Source: Metarhizium brunneum (lineage: Eukaryota > Ascomycota > Sordariomycetes > Hypocreales > Clavicipitaceae). From it: 64,000 nucleotides of DNA. Below the pieces are notes generated by a model. The model was not told where the DNA came from. It worked only from the letters and a program-made list of their open reading frames with translations, and did no database searches. The stretch covers positions 3,968,001 to 4,032,000 of the forward strand of contig NC_089422.1 in NCBI RefSeq assembly GCF_013426205.1, read 5' to 3'. Shown in pieces: positions 51,973 to 63,099 of the stretch. The translations under genes and the position numbers were made by a program. Positions within the stretch are counted from its first letter, which is position 1. Each line of letters starts with the position of its first letter.

Positions 51973-51986
51973 ACGGAGTACTCCGT
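51973..51986. repeat. 14-bp palindrome ACGGAGTACTCCGT
   Basis: Two inverted copies of the dispersed word share the central GTAC, making a perfect palindrome, the shape expected of a site bound by a symmetric dimer. Confidence 0.85.
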
Positions 51987-53111
51987 ATTACAGGCTGGCA
52001 TATTGTACTGACGCAGCGTGCTTTGCTTGCGTATGTCCGCTTTAAGCGTAAAAGGCATGCCCCCTTCAACATCGGATGACAGGGATGATGGCTTGATTTC
52101 TGCACTGGGAAGGCAGTTGGCGACTTCTCTTCTTTGCAATACGTACATAGATACCAGTACTACTAGTACTATCTGTGTGTGAGCCGCCTGCCCGGGAGGC
52201 TTGCAAGGCTTGCAAGGCTTGTGAAGTGGCGTGTTGCAATGTAGGATTGTTGGCCCGGGGAGACAGCTTGCAGCGGCATGATGGCCTTGGTGGTTGCGAT
52301 GGCTGCAAGCCTCAGAGCCTCGTGCGTCGAGCACTGCATCCCAACTATTGAAAGTAGTAGGTGTATTCTGCACTTTGTGCATTTAGAGTACTTGTGGTGG
52401 CTACTGTGGTGGTTTCTGTGGTGCCGCCGATCACCACCGTCGTCGTGGTCGTCTTCGTCTCTCCTGCTCAATGGCAGCTTGCTTCGAAATGGGCATCTCG
52501 TTTCCCCCTGCGAGGGTCTTTGTTTCCGATCCTCGATGAACGGAAGCCGTGGCATTGGCAATCAAAGACCCCGATGTCTTCTGCGTCATCGGCCACTAGT
52601 AGAAAACTGGGGAGGAGGGAGGGCTCTAGCTCTTGAAGTAATTATTAGTATGTACATCATTACATCATACGTCAACGGTTACCAACATGTGGGTGAGGGC
52701 CAAGCTGTTGTGACAGGTAGGAGCAGCGTTGAGCAGCCTGGTACCACCAGACAGCAAACAGCTCAATGCTAGCTCCAGATTCTTCAAGTCTCGCGACTCG
52801 CAGCCTCTCCGTACTATCCGTGCGACCCGCGGCCAGAATACTACTTTACTTTACGCATGTACTCCGTACTCAAATACTCGACCACCAATATTAGAGGTGG
52901 CTAAACGGAGCAACGTGCTGTTGAGTAAATGGCGACCGAGCGTCGAGTACAGAGTACACACTCCCCTTTGCATTGGCACAATCAAAATGGGATCATGAAA
53001 CGCACAGGATTTTTTGCGATTGCCATTGCGATTGAGATTGCCGCTTGCCACGAGTTGCAAGGGTCCGTCCAACCCGACTTACAAATAATAGTGCCTTGTT
53101 TCTTGTCTACT

Positions 53112-53167
53112 AAGTACACACTGCTACTTTAAGTACCCTAAGTCCTACTTAAGTACTTACTTAAGTA
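53112..53167. repeat. TAAGTACTT repeat cluster
   Basis: Several overlapping TTAAGTAC/AAGTACTT words. The 14-mer TTAAGTACTTACTT at 53149-53162 is identical to 22193-22206, and TTACTTAAGTA at 53157-53167 is identical to 22181-22191. Confidence 0.75.
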
Positions 53168-54887
53168 GGTACTCCGTACGTCGTAGTAGCAGAGCCCCAG
53201 CCCAGCGGCCGGACATGCTTGGCGCCCATCAGCTTCTCCAACAAAGTCGGCATGAATTGCAACGGCATCTCTAATTACGCGAATGAAAGCTACTTATCCT
53301 GGCTGCGTCTGCTATTTTCCTGTTTTCGACTGCCGAGCGCAAGAGCGGCGTAATTCCGCCCTCCAGGTGCTGGCAGCAGCCGACGGGACTCCAGACAACT
53401 GCATCTGTTGTTAGTGTAACGAGGCACCCAGGCATGAGAGAGAAGCGAGCATGGACGCCGTATGTGAAGCCGGTTCGTCAAACCATCCGTCGCTCAGGAT
53501 TTTCGATGGAGAACAGGATCCATCTGGTTTGCGCCTGCTGAGAATCGCCCAATGGTGTTGTGACGCAAAATGTCTGTCAAAACAAAGTAAGAGACAGCTG
53601 TGGTCCCACCAAAGTACACCCAGTGTACCTTGTATAGCCACACACCCATCAGGGGGGTCGCCAGCCCATCCGTCCTCATCTCTCTTGGTCGCAGACGGAG
53701 TACGAGCCAGAGCAAGCATTCGTCCCTCCGTTCCTCTGCTCTCTCCACTGTGACCAGCGAGTGAGTGGCCTAGACCTTGTCTGCTTTAGTTATCATGGCA
53801 CTGCTTGTTGAATGTAGAGCTCGTCGGCTTTGAAGAAGCATTTCTCGGGCGCTCAACTATCGTCTCTTCTTGACAGACCTCCCCTCCCGTCCATTTCAAC
53901 AACCCATTCGTTGGCAATATTTGTTTGCAATCCGCGCTTCAGCTCGAGATTGCGCATATTTATCCTCTTTCGGGCAGAACCTGCCAACCTCTCGAGACAC
54001 TCCTCCGCAACAACGGCCACTAGGTGGAAAAGGACCACGGCTACGACTGACTTGACAAAAGCAACAAGCGGCCGCTGTACAAGCTCCATCCATACCAGAG
54101 TACCTGAGCACTCGAGCACTTGGCCGTTCCCCGAGTACTGTCGTCATCCACCTATCAGCCAGCCTCCTCGGCTCGTACTGACCCAGAGCAAAAGCACCGG
54201 TCGATCAGGAGCACACACAGTCCTGCATCTATCCCTCATCGTCATTGTATGCATCATTGCCCACCTCATTCACACACTAGCATGCCGGATCTCGTCCAAG
54301 GTGCTGTGTCTGCGACCTTCATCTAGCCTGCCCATCCTCGACAGAACGTCTTATCCTCGTCTCCTCGTCCTCTGCCCTTGCAACCTCGCTCGGCTCCCTG
54401 CACCCGTGCCATTTCGATATCGTCAATCTTGTCCCTTTCGACGACCTGCTGTTAATATTCGATCACCATTCCACATCGTTGGCCCAGGTGTCAAGCCCAG
54501 AGCCTCATTGGCCTTGAATACTCATCGTGCCACGTCGACTTTCCTATCTGTTGACAACTTGGTCCCTGTTCATCATCAGGTTTTGCTGGACCGAAATACC
54601 CAATCTCGACGCAGCGCGCATCCACACCCTTGTTTCCTATTCAAGGCTTTGTAACTAGTGTTTTTCATCTCGACAGAACTGCTCTGGAATTTCACGACAT
54701 TCTGTGTCGGCACATCCTATCCTAGATTGGTATACCATCGGTCGATATATTTGAAGGTCTTCTGACCAACGTACAACTGCCCAGCCTATATTTAGATGAT
54801 GACCACTTGGCCATATCGAAACCTAAACCTGAATCTTTTATGTCTTGGACAAGACCGCACTTTGGATTTGGTCTGAAATCAGGCTGT

Positions 54888-56843
54888 ATGACTCAAGAAC
54901 TGGAACGAATTTTCGCAGACTTGGGCTTGTCCCAATATCTCAATGCATTTATTGACCAAGGCTTTGATGCTTGGGACACTATTCTTGATATCCAAGAGTC
55001 TGACCTGTGAGCGACGACGACAAAACCACATAGTTGTAAAACCAACCTCGAATGTTAGTCTGCTGACAGTTGCCAACAGAGATGCCCTGGGTGTCAAATT
55101 AGGCCATCGAAGAGTAAGTGCACGCTGACATGCCACCCTGATTTCTTGACAAGGTGACTAATGATCTGTGTCACAGAAGTTGCAACGGCGTATCGCAAAT
55201 GCGAGGGGGATTGCGCCTAGTGTATCATTGAGCTCGTCTGTTAAGCCGGGATCCGATGAATCAAAGCAAGACGAGGTGAAGCGAGATTCGTCCCGAACTG
55301 TCGCCGAGTCCAATGGCGTCACCAAGAGGAAATACCGACGGCATCCCAAGGTGAGTAAAAAAACCGAATCTCTGTACGTGCGGCTCTCTAAGCTGACATT
55401 GTGATACAGCCAGATGAAAATTCCCCCGAGAGACCGCCGTCGGCATATGTTTTGTTCTCAAACAGTAGGCCCCTTTCTGATGCTAAATCGTAACCATGTG
55501 GCAGGGGCTGACTGTATATTTCCTTGTAGGAATGAGAGAAACCCTCAAAGACCACAATCTCACATTCACAGAGATTGCTAAGTTAGTAGGAGAAAACTGG
55601 CAGAGCCTCCAACCTGAAGAAAAGGACGTTTTTGAGAGCCAGGCCAATGCCGCGAAAGAGAAATATAATCGAGAATTGACAGAATACAAGAAGACCCCGG
55701 AATATCGCAAGTATTCGCAGTATCTCCATGACTTCAAAGAGAGACAGGCCAAGCAATATAAAGGTAAGTTGAGTTCTCCCCTACACTGGCTTACGGAATT
55801 CCCTATTTGAGAAGGTATGATGAGGAAAAGAAACTGATTTTAACAAGGGCAAGATGGTTCGAAGAGAGCCAAGGTTGAGCCTGCCAGACTGCGTCATGGT
55901 AGTACGAGTAGCAGTGCAACACCAAACACCACAAACTCCAGCGCCAGTGGTAGCAACAGCGAGCGCCTTCGGGGTAGTGAACCGCCACCAACACGACGAG
56001 AATGTGTAGATTCCACAACATCGCTTGCCGAATCGCCTCATTCTTCGGCTGCACCAACGCCAATGTCGGCCCAGAATTCGTATGATGACGCTGGACCATC
56101 TCCACGGGCAATGCAGTTCGATAACGGGAGCCCAACAGATGCTCATCAGCCTTCCCGGCATCAGCCCACGATGCGTGGGAGAGGTCGGGCTGATTCAATG
56201 CAACAACACCTGCCATCCCTTTCCGACATGTTAGATGCTAGACAAAAGGCGATTGTTCACCCGGTTGCTGACGGGCTCTCGTACCCTAGTCGACCAGCAA
56301 ATAGCTCCACGCGTACGTCTCTTGATAGTGCATCTCTTCTCTCTGCGGGGCGAACTCCTACCTTGAGGCACGAGTCCTCATCGAATGGCACAAATATATC
56401 AGGCAGTTCGATGGGGAGTTTTGGTCGACCACCGGGGGAAGGTCCGTTACCAATTCATGCTTTGCTCTCGGATCGCACCTTGGTTGGATCTTCAGTCCAT
56501 GAACAACAACCCAACCCAATTCTTAACGGCGCTACTGGTCCCATGAATACGCAGCAGTCTCTCGTTGGCTTTGCCCATGGTCCCAGCGGTTATGGTACAT
56601 ACTTTTCTTGACTTCCCAGAATCGTCAGATACGCCAACTAACTGTGGTCTGCAAGGCTTTCAATCCGACTCATCGCCGTTCCATCACATGAGGGTCGAAC
56701 AGTCGAGTGAAGGAGACGTGGTCATGACAACTGATGAGACGCTGGCGCCACAAAGGCAATCTCGCGGAACAAAGGATAACCTCGACGGTATGAATGCTCT
56801 ATTGCGAGCTGGCGAAATTGTTGGACGTGGTGAGCGGCGGTAA
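54888..56843 (+). CDS. SAM-domain plus HMG-box transcription regulator
   Basis: Exons 54888-55006, 55080-55113, 55177-55350, 55410-55464, 55530-55763, 55854-56594 and 56656-56843 give 514 residues. A SAM protein-interaction domain (about 1-65: ELERIFADLGLSQYLNAFIDQGF ... LGVKLGHRRKLQRRIA) precedes a basic linker (KRKYRRHPK). Then comes an HMG box (about 113-190: RPPSAYVLFSNRMRETLK, FTEIAKLVGENWQSLQPEEKDVFE, YKKTPEYRKY) that bends DNA. The rest is a long Ser/Asn/Gln-rich disordered tail. HMG-box regulators of this kind act in the nucleus, often in sexual or developmental programmes; that role here is inferred. The start may instead be ATG 54840 (16 extra residues); both have weak contexts. The last intron was set to 56595-56655 because CTAAC lies 14 bp before its acceptor; nearer acceptors would make it too short. 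Confidence 0.85.
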
Positions 56844-58566
56844 TGCCAGGCCCGGTTTGCGATTCCTGACCAGAGTTTGTTTCGACCATGTCTCAAACGA
56901 GCTCTGAAGCGACAATTCGACACGAAAAGGTTCTTTTTTATGTTTTAGAGGCGAATGATGGAGTGTTTCGTCTTTTGTCAGATGGAGTGCTTTGCTTCAC
57001 AAGTTTGATTTGGAGAACATTGGTGATACCCTCGAATCTTCAACGGCTGCGGCTATGTCATGAATATGAATGACTTAAGGTTCCTTGTTTTTTTATTTTT
57101 TTTTTTAATTTTTGTTTTTTTGAATGACATATTTGCCGATTGGTGAATTCCCTGGGCAAATTATGGCCGGCGTTGAGGCGAAGGGCGGAAATTGTGAACT
57201 AATGTCTGTTGACGGAGGATGTATGCACAGCGAAAGAAGAAAATTTGTTTGAACAACCGGAAGCGAAGGGTTTTCTGGATAATTGCGAGAGGAATAGGAT
57301 ACATGAACGCGGGACACATAGACCTGAGGCTCAAGATGAATGAAGGATACGACGGAGAAGGAGAAACGTGCAGGATGTGTTGTGGAAGGCACTCGAGTCG
57401 CAAGACCGTCAAGATCAAACTGTACATGTCAGCCAGAACAACAAGGTTGGTAAAATTCGACGCGCAATGTTTTTGATACGTTGCAGCGGTCCTAGTATGT
57501 TAAGAAAAGTAATGCCGACATAACCATCAAGTTTGGTTCGAGTCTTAAATGCCATGAATGGAAGGTGCTTCCACCATGTCGTGGAGACAAGCGGTCACGT
57601 CGGCGAGGAGCATGGGATGGAAGAACCATGGCGGCGCTTGCGGTCAAAACTAGCAAATGACTTGTAAAAGCCCATGGTGATGGAAGGGATGGAATGGGCT
57701 TTGACAAAGACGAAGCTGCACAGGTAACGCAGAATGACGTGAAAGAGAAGAAGCAGATTTCAACCCAGAAGCTCGGCCCAAGCGACGCAATGCTCCTGAT
57801 AATGAAGAAGCTTGAATGCCAAGGGTCTTTGAACAATAATAACCCACCCATCCACAGCTAGAGGGCAGGGCTTAGTGCAGAAAAGAGGGAGATATGGCCA
57901 ATCACAGGCCAGGGGGGCCTCAAGAGCCGGAGACTTTACTCCAAAGGTGGGGGGTTCCTGCCATGACACACAATGACCCTGGATTTCAACATGGGATTTT
58001 GACAGATTCCCATGTTTTTCGAACACGACATGGGCTGCCGGCGAGGTGTGGGATTGATTACGTCGCCTGTCGCGCGGCTGGGAGTGGGACGGAAAGATGT
58101 GACGGGAGATTACGACACGCTCTTGTAGTTTGGCCCAAGCATTTATTATGTCGGAGACGGAGTAGAGAGCATAACAAATCGTTCTGCCCATCTTCATTTT
58201 TTACTGCTCATTATGGCCGCTGCATTTCCACAGCTGGTGACTTCTGCAACATCCACCTGGTCGCCTGTTTAACATATGAACCGAGCAGGTGCTCTCATCA
58301 ACTTTTTCTAGACCACCTGAAGACTAATTCGTGCGCTATATTCTACCATCGTATGCAAAATAGTCTTGTGCTACCCGCTGGCGTTAAACTTGATCCCACG
58401 AACACCCCTCTGCACTTATCACCGCACGTTGGTAACCAGTGTCGAGAGTCCAAGATGCAAACTATATCCACGTAATAATTGCAATATATATAAGAACCCG
58501 TGCCTGCCCATCCAATTCATACACATTTCCTCATTAATTACCGGTGACACGTCCCCAAACACCGTT
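56844..58566. other. Intergenic between convergent genes
   Basis: About 1.7 kb between the SAM-HMG (+) and condensin (-) 3' ends, with a T-rich tract near 57087-57120 and one ACGGAGTA word at 58157. No gene is seen. Confidence 0.6.
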
Positions 58567-61345
58567 TTACTCGCCACCCTCGCTTACCTTGGCTGTCCAG
58601 TCCTTCCGAATCTTCAGCTCTTCCAGGTTTTCTGATTTATCAATCACAAGACCTTTTTCGTTTGCCAAGTGCAGCAGGGAGATAAAGCAGTATGAAGTTG
58701 ATATGTCATTCATGGCAGACTTGGGGTATACTGATTTCAGGCCATTCATAACCTCAGTAAAGTTGAGAGTTGGGTCGTCTTCTGGAGGCAGCGGCTTCTC
58801 TTCTGCTTCAGAAGAAGCTGTCATTGACGTTCTCTCCTCGGGCGGGATCTGTAGGGTCGTTAGTACCAAGAAACCGACGACTTTCCATTTTTCCAACAGC
58901 TACCAGGAGCGAGCACTCACGTCGATCTGGTCAAAGGCCATGCCTTTCCAGATTTCCTTCATCAGGCGCCGTACATCAACCTTTGTGGCTTTACGCGCGT
59001 AATTGACGTATTCTGGCCTTATCCTTCTTGTCGAAGTCACGAGGGTGTGACCAAACGCCGCATTTGTGAATGTCTCTCCTCCTAACATGGCAGTGATACC
59101 TCCAGCTTCCGTCATGCCTGGATCCCCATCGGGTGATAAGTGCTCACGAGCATCAGCAAACTCAAGATCGTCGTCATCTGCGTCATCACCTCCTGGGAAA
59201 GGCAAGCCATCGTCCTGGAAGAAGTTGGCATCGTAGTCGCCTTCAGGGAGTGCCGTGTCCTCGGGGCCCTTTTGTTTTGCCCAGAAAGCCTCATCCATTT
59301 CAATCTGTTGGTTGTCATCCTTCTGATCCTGCCCGTAGCCCATCCGTGGGCCAAACCCACCCACAATTCGGCGGGCTGATAATCGGGCTTTCGGTTTTAG
59401 GAAGAGACTCAAAAGTGACTTGGAATTGAAATGTTTGTCATCAGGAAGCAGATTCCTCGACTTCGACTTCCAGTCCTTCTTTGGCATACTGATCACTGAG
59501 TTGCTAGAAGCTGGTGTATGGATTATGTTTGCCATGGTTGACTCAAGCGGTGAAGCAAAATCAATCTCAAACGGCTCCTTCTCTTTGCGTTTTTTTGTCT
59601 CGCCGGCTGGCTTATTAGCGTCCTTGATCTTACGTATTCGCCAATGTTCCGCGCTGCTCCAGTTCTTCTGTAAAGCTTGATCGAAGAATCCAAGAATATC
59701 CTCATGCATCTTATCAGCATTTCGAGGCTTAACCATGGACACGATGTATTCGCCGTTGTCGTCGAAACCGTCCCCGTCCACACCATCGTCGCCCATCTCT
59801 GCATCGTATATTCTCATTTGCGGTGCGAGGGCCGCATCACGGGCCCAAGCCTCGCCACCTTCGCCGAACGCAACATCGCCGCCAATGTCGAAGCTGCCAA
59901 GGCCTAAGTCGTCATCGTCGAATTCGATGGGAGCGTCGTCGTCAATAAGCATGCCAGAATGATCTCCCGCCGCGTGATTCTTGTCCTGGTCTCTCCAGTC
60001 ATCCGGGGCTCTCAAGAAAGGGATATCCATAGAGCCTGATGAATCTCCGAGATCAAAGTTCTTGAGAGACGGGCACACATCCAGCCCATCAAGTTGGCTC
60101 AGACTGGGCAAAAACTTCTGGCCCAGAGATACAAGATCAATTTCGACCGTTGGCTCCTCATCTTCCTTTGAACTTTCTTCTCCTAACCGCTCCTCGAGCT
60201 GCGCAGTAATATCAGCTTCGTCAGTATCTGGGTCTGCGTCTTCCATTTCGTCATTCTTCTCCATGGGGGCAACATCGCCGGAATCGTCACTGCTATCGAA
60301 AACAATCCGCCCTTGAGAGTCGATCATTAGATGGTTAAGTAGCAAGCCCTTGGCACCACCCTCGTCAAAATCCGCCGATGCCTTTTTGAAAAGAGGATCG
60401 ACAGTAAATTCAAGCTCAAACTTCTTCAGCTGTAGCGCGCTGAATGAGGGAGCCAGCGTAGCCTCTGATGATCTTTGTGTCTGAGTGATGCACGCATTAG
60501 TAACGGGCCAATAGGAAGGACCGCATGTTTTACCTTCTTCTTGGACTTCTTTTTAGGGTTGCCGTCCTCATCCAACTCGTCCTCGCTTTCGTCCCCTTCT
60601 GCGTCTTCGCCATCTCGCCCTTTCTTCTTGCTGCTGCTATCAGCCAGGCCGCTCAGCAGCTTGCCAGTTTCGGTAGCGACACTGTCGACTCGGTTTGTGT
60701 AAATCTTGACACACCCATCTAAAGTGCAGCTGGCTTTTTGGAAATTGACACCATCACCTTCCTTCAATAAAGACATGTCGTGGAAGTAGTCGATTAAGGC
60801 GAAGTTCCATGAGTTGGTTGCGTTGATTTTGTTATCTGTTGCCATCTTCATCCATTCTTCGAAGTTGGCGAGAATCGGAACCCGCTTGATAGGCGTCACC
60901 GATACACCTCCTACCATGACTTCTTCAGTGATTTCGCCTATCCGCCCCCCTCGAGGCGTACCGAGGGCCGAGCCTGGCGACGCATTTTCGATATCATCCA
61001 GCCTCAAGCTGGCTTTCCGGGGCGTCGCCGCTGCCTTGATCTCATTGATCTGTTTTTCGTGTAGGGCTTTTCTTGAATGCATTCGCTGACCTCGCTCATG
61101 CGCATCGTCGTTTAAAGGGATTCTAACCAACACATTTGTAAGACAACATGGCTTGCCAACATATGCGCAAACGCGAAGTAGTATCACCGCGGTTCTGTGA
61201 TGAGGGGGTGGTATCTGGAGCTTCGACGACGAGAGACGGAAAGAGCGTACTTTACAGGAGATTTGAAAGGGGATGCTGACAAGGAATCAGATGCAGTCGT
61301 CGGTTTGACGCCTCTGGCGCGTGGGACTTGGGCAACCCGAGGCAT
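58567..61345 (-). CDS. BRN1: Condensin complex subunit 2 (kleisin, Barren/CAP-H)
   Basis: The kleisin that bridges the SMC2-SMC4 ATPase heads and compacts chromosomes in mitosis. Exons 61345-61251, 61122-60534, 60480-58921 and 58848-58567 give 841 residues. The first exon (MPRVAQVPRARG...SPVK) joins through a 128-bp intron to IPLNDDAHERGQRMHSRKALHEKQINEIKAAATPRK. The N-terminal kleisin part includes FEEWMKMATDNKINATNSWNFALIDYFHDM. Middle acidic stretches contain DIPFLRAPDDWRDQ, and the C-terminal part contains RRLMKEIWKGMAFDQID and the winged-helix-like end. Several Ser/Thr-Pro sites near the N-terminus could be CDK targets (inference). A strong donor-like AAG/GTAAGC lies six codons before the stop, so a further 3' exon cannot be excluded. 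Confidence 0.94.
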
Positions 61346-63099
61346 TTCCTGGTGTTGTTGTGCAGTGAAATGCAGAGGTGCGTTTGATTATGACTGGTGT
61401 CGCGTCCTGGTTCGTGCAGCTGCACCAAAGTAAACAAAATGCCTAATCGGCTGGCAGGACACAAGGATGCCCGTTTTCCTGTGTTTTGATCTGTGGATCT
61501 AGGCGGTCATTCGTGGAACGGTTGTGTGAAAGACCCACTGTGGTTGAACGCCTGGCACGTGATACGACCAGGTCATGGTGCATCAGGTCCGTTGCGCGGG
61601 AGGTTTCAGTGCTGCTACGGGGTAGACTTTGCGTTGTACGGATTGCTGAGGGGACGCGGCAAAGGCCCCTTTGCGTTCATATGTACTTTATGCAGGTACA
61701 GAGGACAAGGCGAGCTAGGAGACCGGGCGTGGTGGTGAATGCTCGCTTGTATGTACATGTACTAGCATACAAACCCTCACATGCCAAGCAGAGATGGCCT
61801 AACATGCAGCGGAGACCATTACACTATTGATGGAGTACTCCATATGAATGAACATAACTATCCCTACCTCAACATGTACGTACTCCATAAAACTTAGCGT
61901 GGACATCGTTCGTCTATCCATTTAGTACTACTAATAGTTATTCGGCAAAGTAGGTAGCCATGAGGGCCAACGGGCCCTGTCGTGTGGCAATCAATCAGTG
62001 TCGGGAGTAGCAGATACATAGAGGTTTGTCTTGAGACACCCGGGTTCATCCGTTGGTTCGGGTTTGGCCAATTCGTCCATGAAGAACATGACAAGAAGAG
62101 AGCGAATGATGGTGGATGGCTGGTTTGAGCAATGTGTCAGTTTGTGTGTCCTGTGTGATTGATGCCAGGATTTCCAAGCTTGCGTCGACATATTCCCTGA
62201 CAGAGGCTGTCACTAAACTATTTTCGTTCAACGTTGGTCCAAGCACCGGCGACGGTTTACCAAGTTCTGTGGCTTCGGTTTAGACAGAGAGTGGACACTT
62301 TTGAAGAGCTGTTGCCCCATCCTCAGCCCGGGGTTACGTAGTGGACAACGGTTTTGTAAAAGCTGTTCAGTTCTCCTCTATTACGGAGTACTCGAGGGCC
62401 TACGGAGTAGAAGACATGATATTTATTACTCGGTGCTGCAGTGGGTTCATTTGTCTGGTGTCGCTTGTTGCTGAAGGTTTCTTGATTGTCTCCCCCCAAT
62501 CCGATGGCGCGGTTGACCACATGTCTGTCTCCCTGTGGTCATCTTGTTGCAGAAGGCGAAAGGCGTCGTAACAGTGGCGGCAGCTCGGGCTGGCATTGGG
62601 GACCAGCTGACAAAAGCGGCGTAGCACAAGGGCCGCCGAGGCAGCAGGTCGGAGGTCGGAGGAGAAAGAGAAGGAGAAGGTGGTGGTGGAGGTGGTGGTG
62701 AGCGAGTGGTGAGAAAGACCCCGACACCTGGAAACTTTATCCGAATGTAGATAGAGTATTGTGCATGGTGGACTCGTCGGCTCGGCTGCTGGAGTGGAGA
62801 GGTCAAGTGGCCATCCAATCATGCCACCAGCTGCGATTAAATCCGGGTTGCCTCCCAGACCTGGCAGTCGGGGGCCAATTGCATCCCAACTCCCTGCCTT
62901 GACGGCACCGCGTTTGCATAGAATAGCGCACCAAGTTCCCGGATCTTCTCATTTGAGGTCGTCATTCATTGCCAATGTCTCTGTAGACCTGATCTTCCTC
63001 TCTTCACCTGTCTTTGTCTCTTTTTTGCGCCCAACTGACGACTTGAGCCGCTGCATCGAGGACACAGGACAGGCCCAGCGATATGAAGACGATTCTAAA
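61346..63099. other. Divergent intergenic block
   Basis: About 1.75 kb holding the promoters of BRN1 (-) and the exchanger gene (+). It has TACGGAGTA words at 62382 and 62401, a TGGAGTACTCCA palindrome at 61831-61842, and a GGAGAA/GGTGGT purine-rich tract at about 62655-62700. No gene is seen. Confidence 0.6.

Larger units (their letters stand above)
47583..54887. other. 7.3-kb gene-poor block upstream of the SAM-HMG gene
   Basis: No supported gene. It has the densest run of TACGGAGTA words: 48913, 49470 and 49477 (overlapping), 50500, 51979 (within a 14-bp palindrome), 52860 and 53170, with near copies at 48569, 49431, 50598, 51237 and 53695. AAGTACTT repeats lie at 53112-53167. From about 53.8 kb the strand becomes pyrimidine-rich and looks like a long 5' leader of the regulator downstream. 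A 274-codon frame (53830-54654) lies within it but resembles no protein. Confidence 0.6.

Noticed and set aside
53830..54654. 274-codon open frame before the SAM-HMG gene
   Set aside because: Pyrimidine-rich DNA yields a Ser/Arg/Leu/Pro-biased frame with no domain; better explained as a long leader.
57480..57560. Possible tRNA (GGTTCGAGTC resembles a B box)
   Set aside because: The presumed T stem pairs at only about three of five positions, and no A box or acceptor stem is found upstream.
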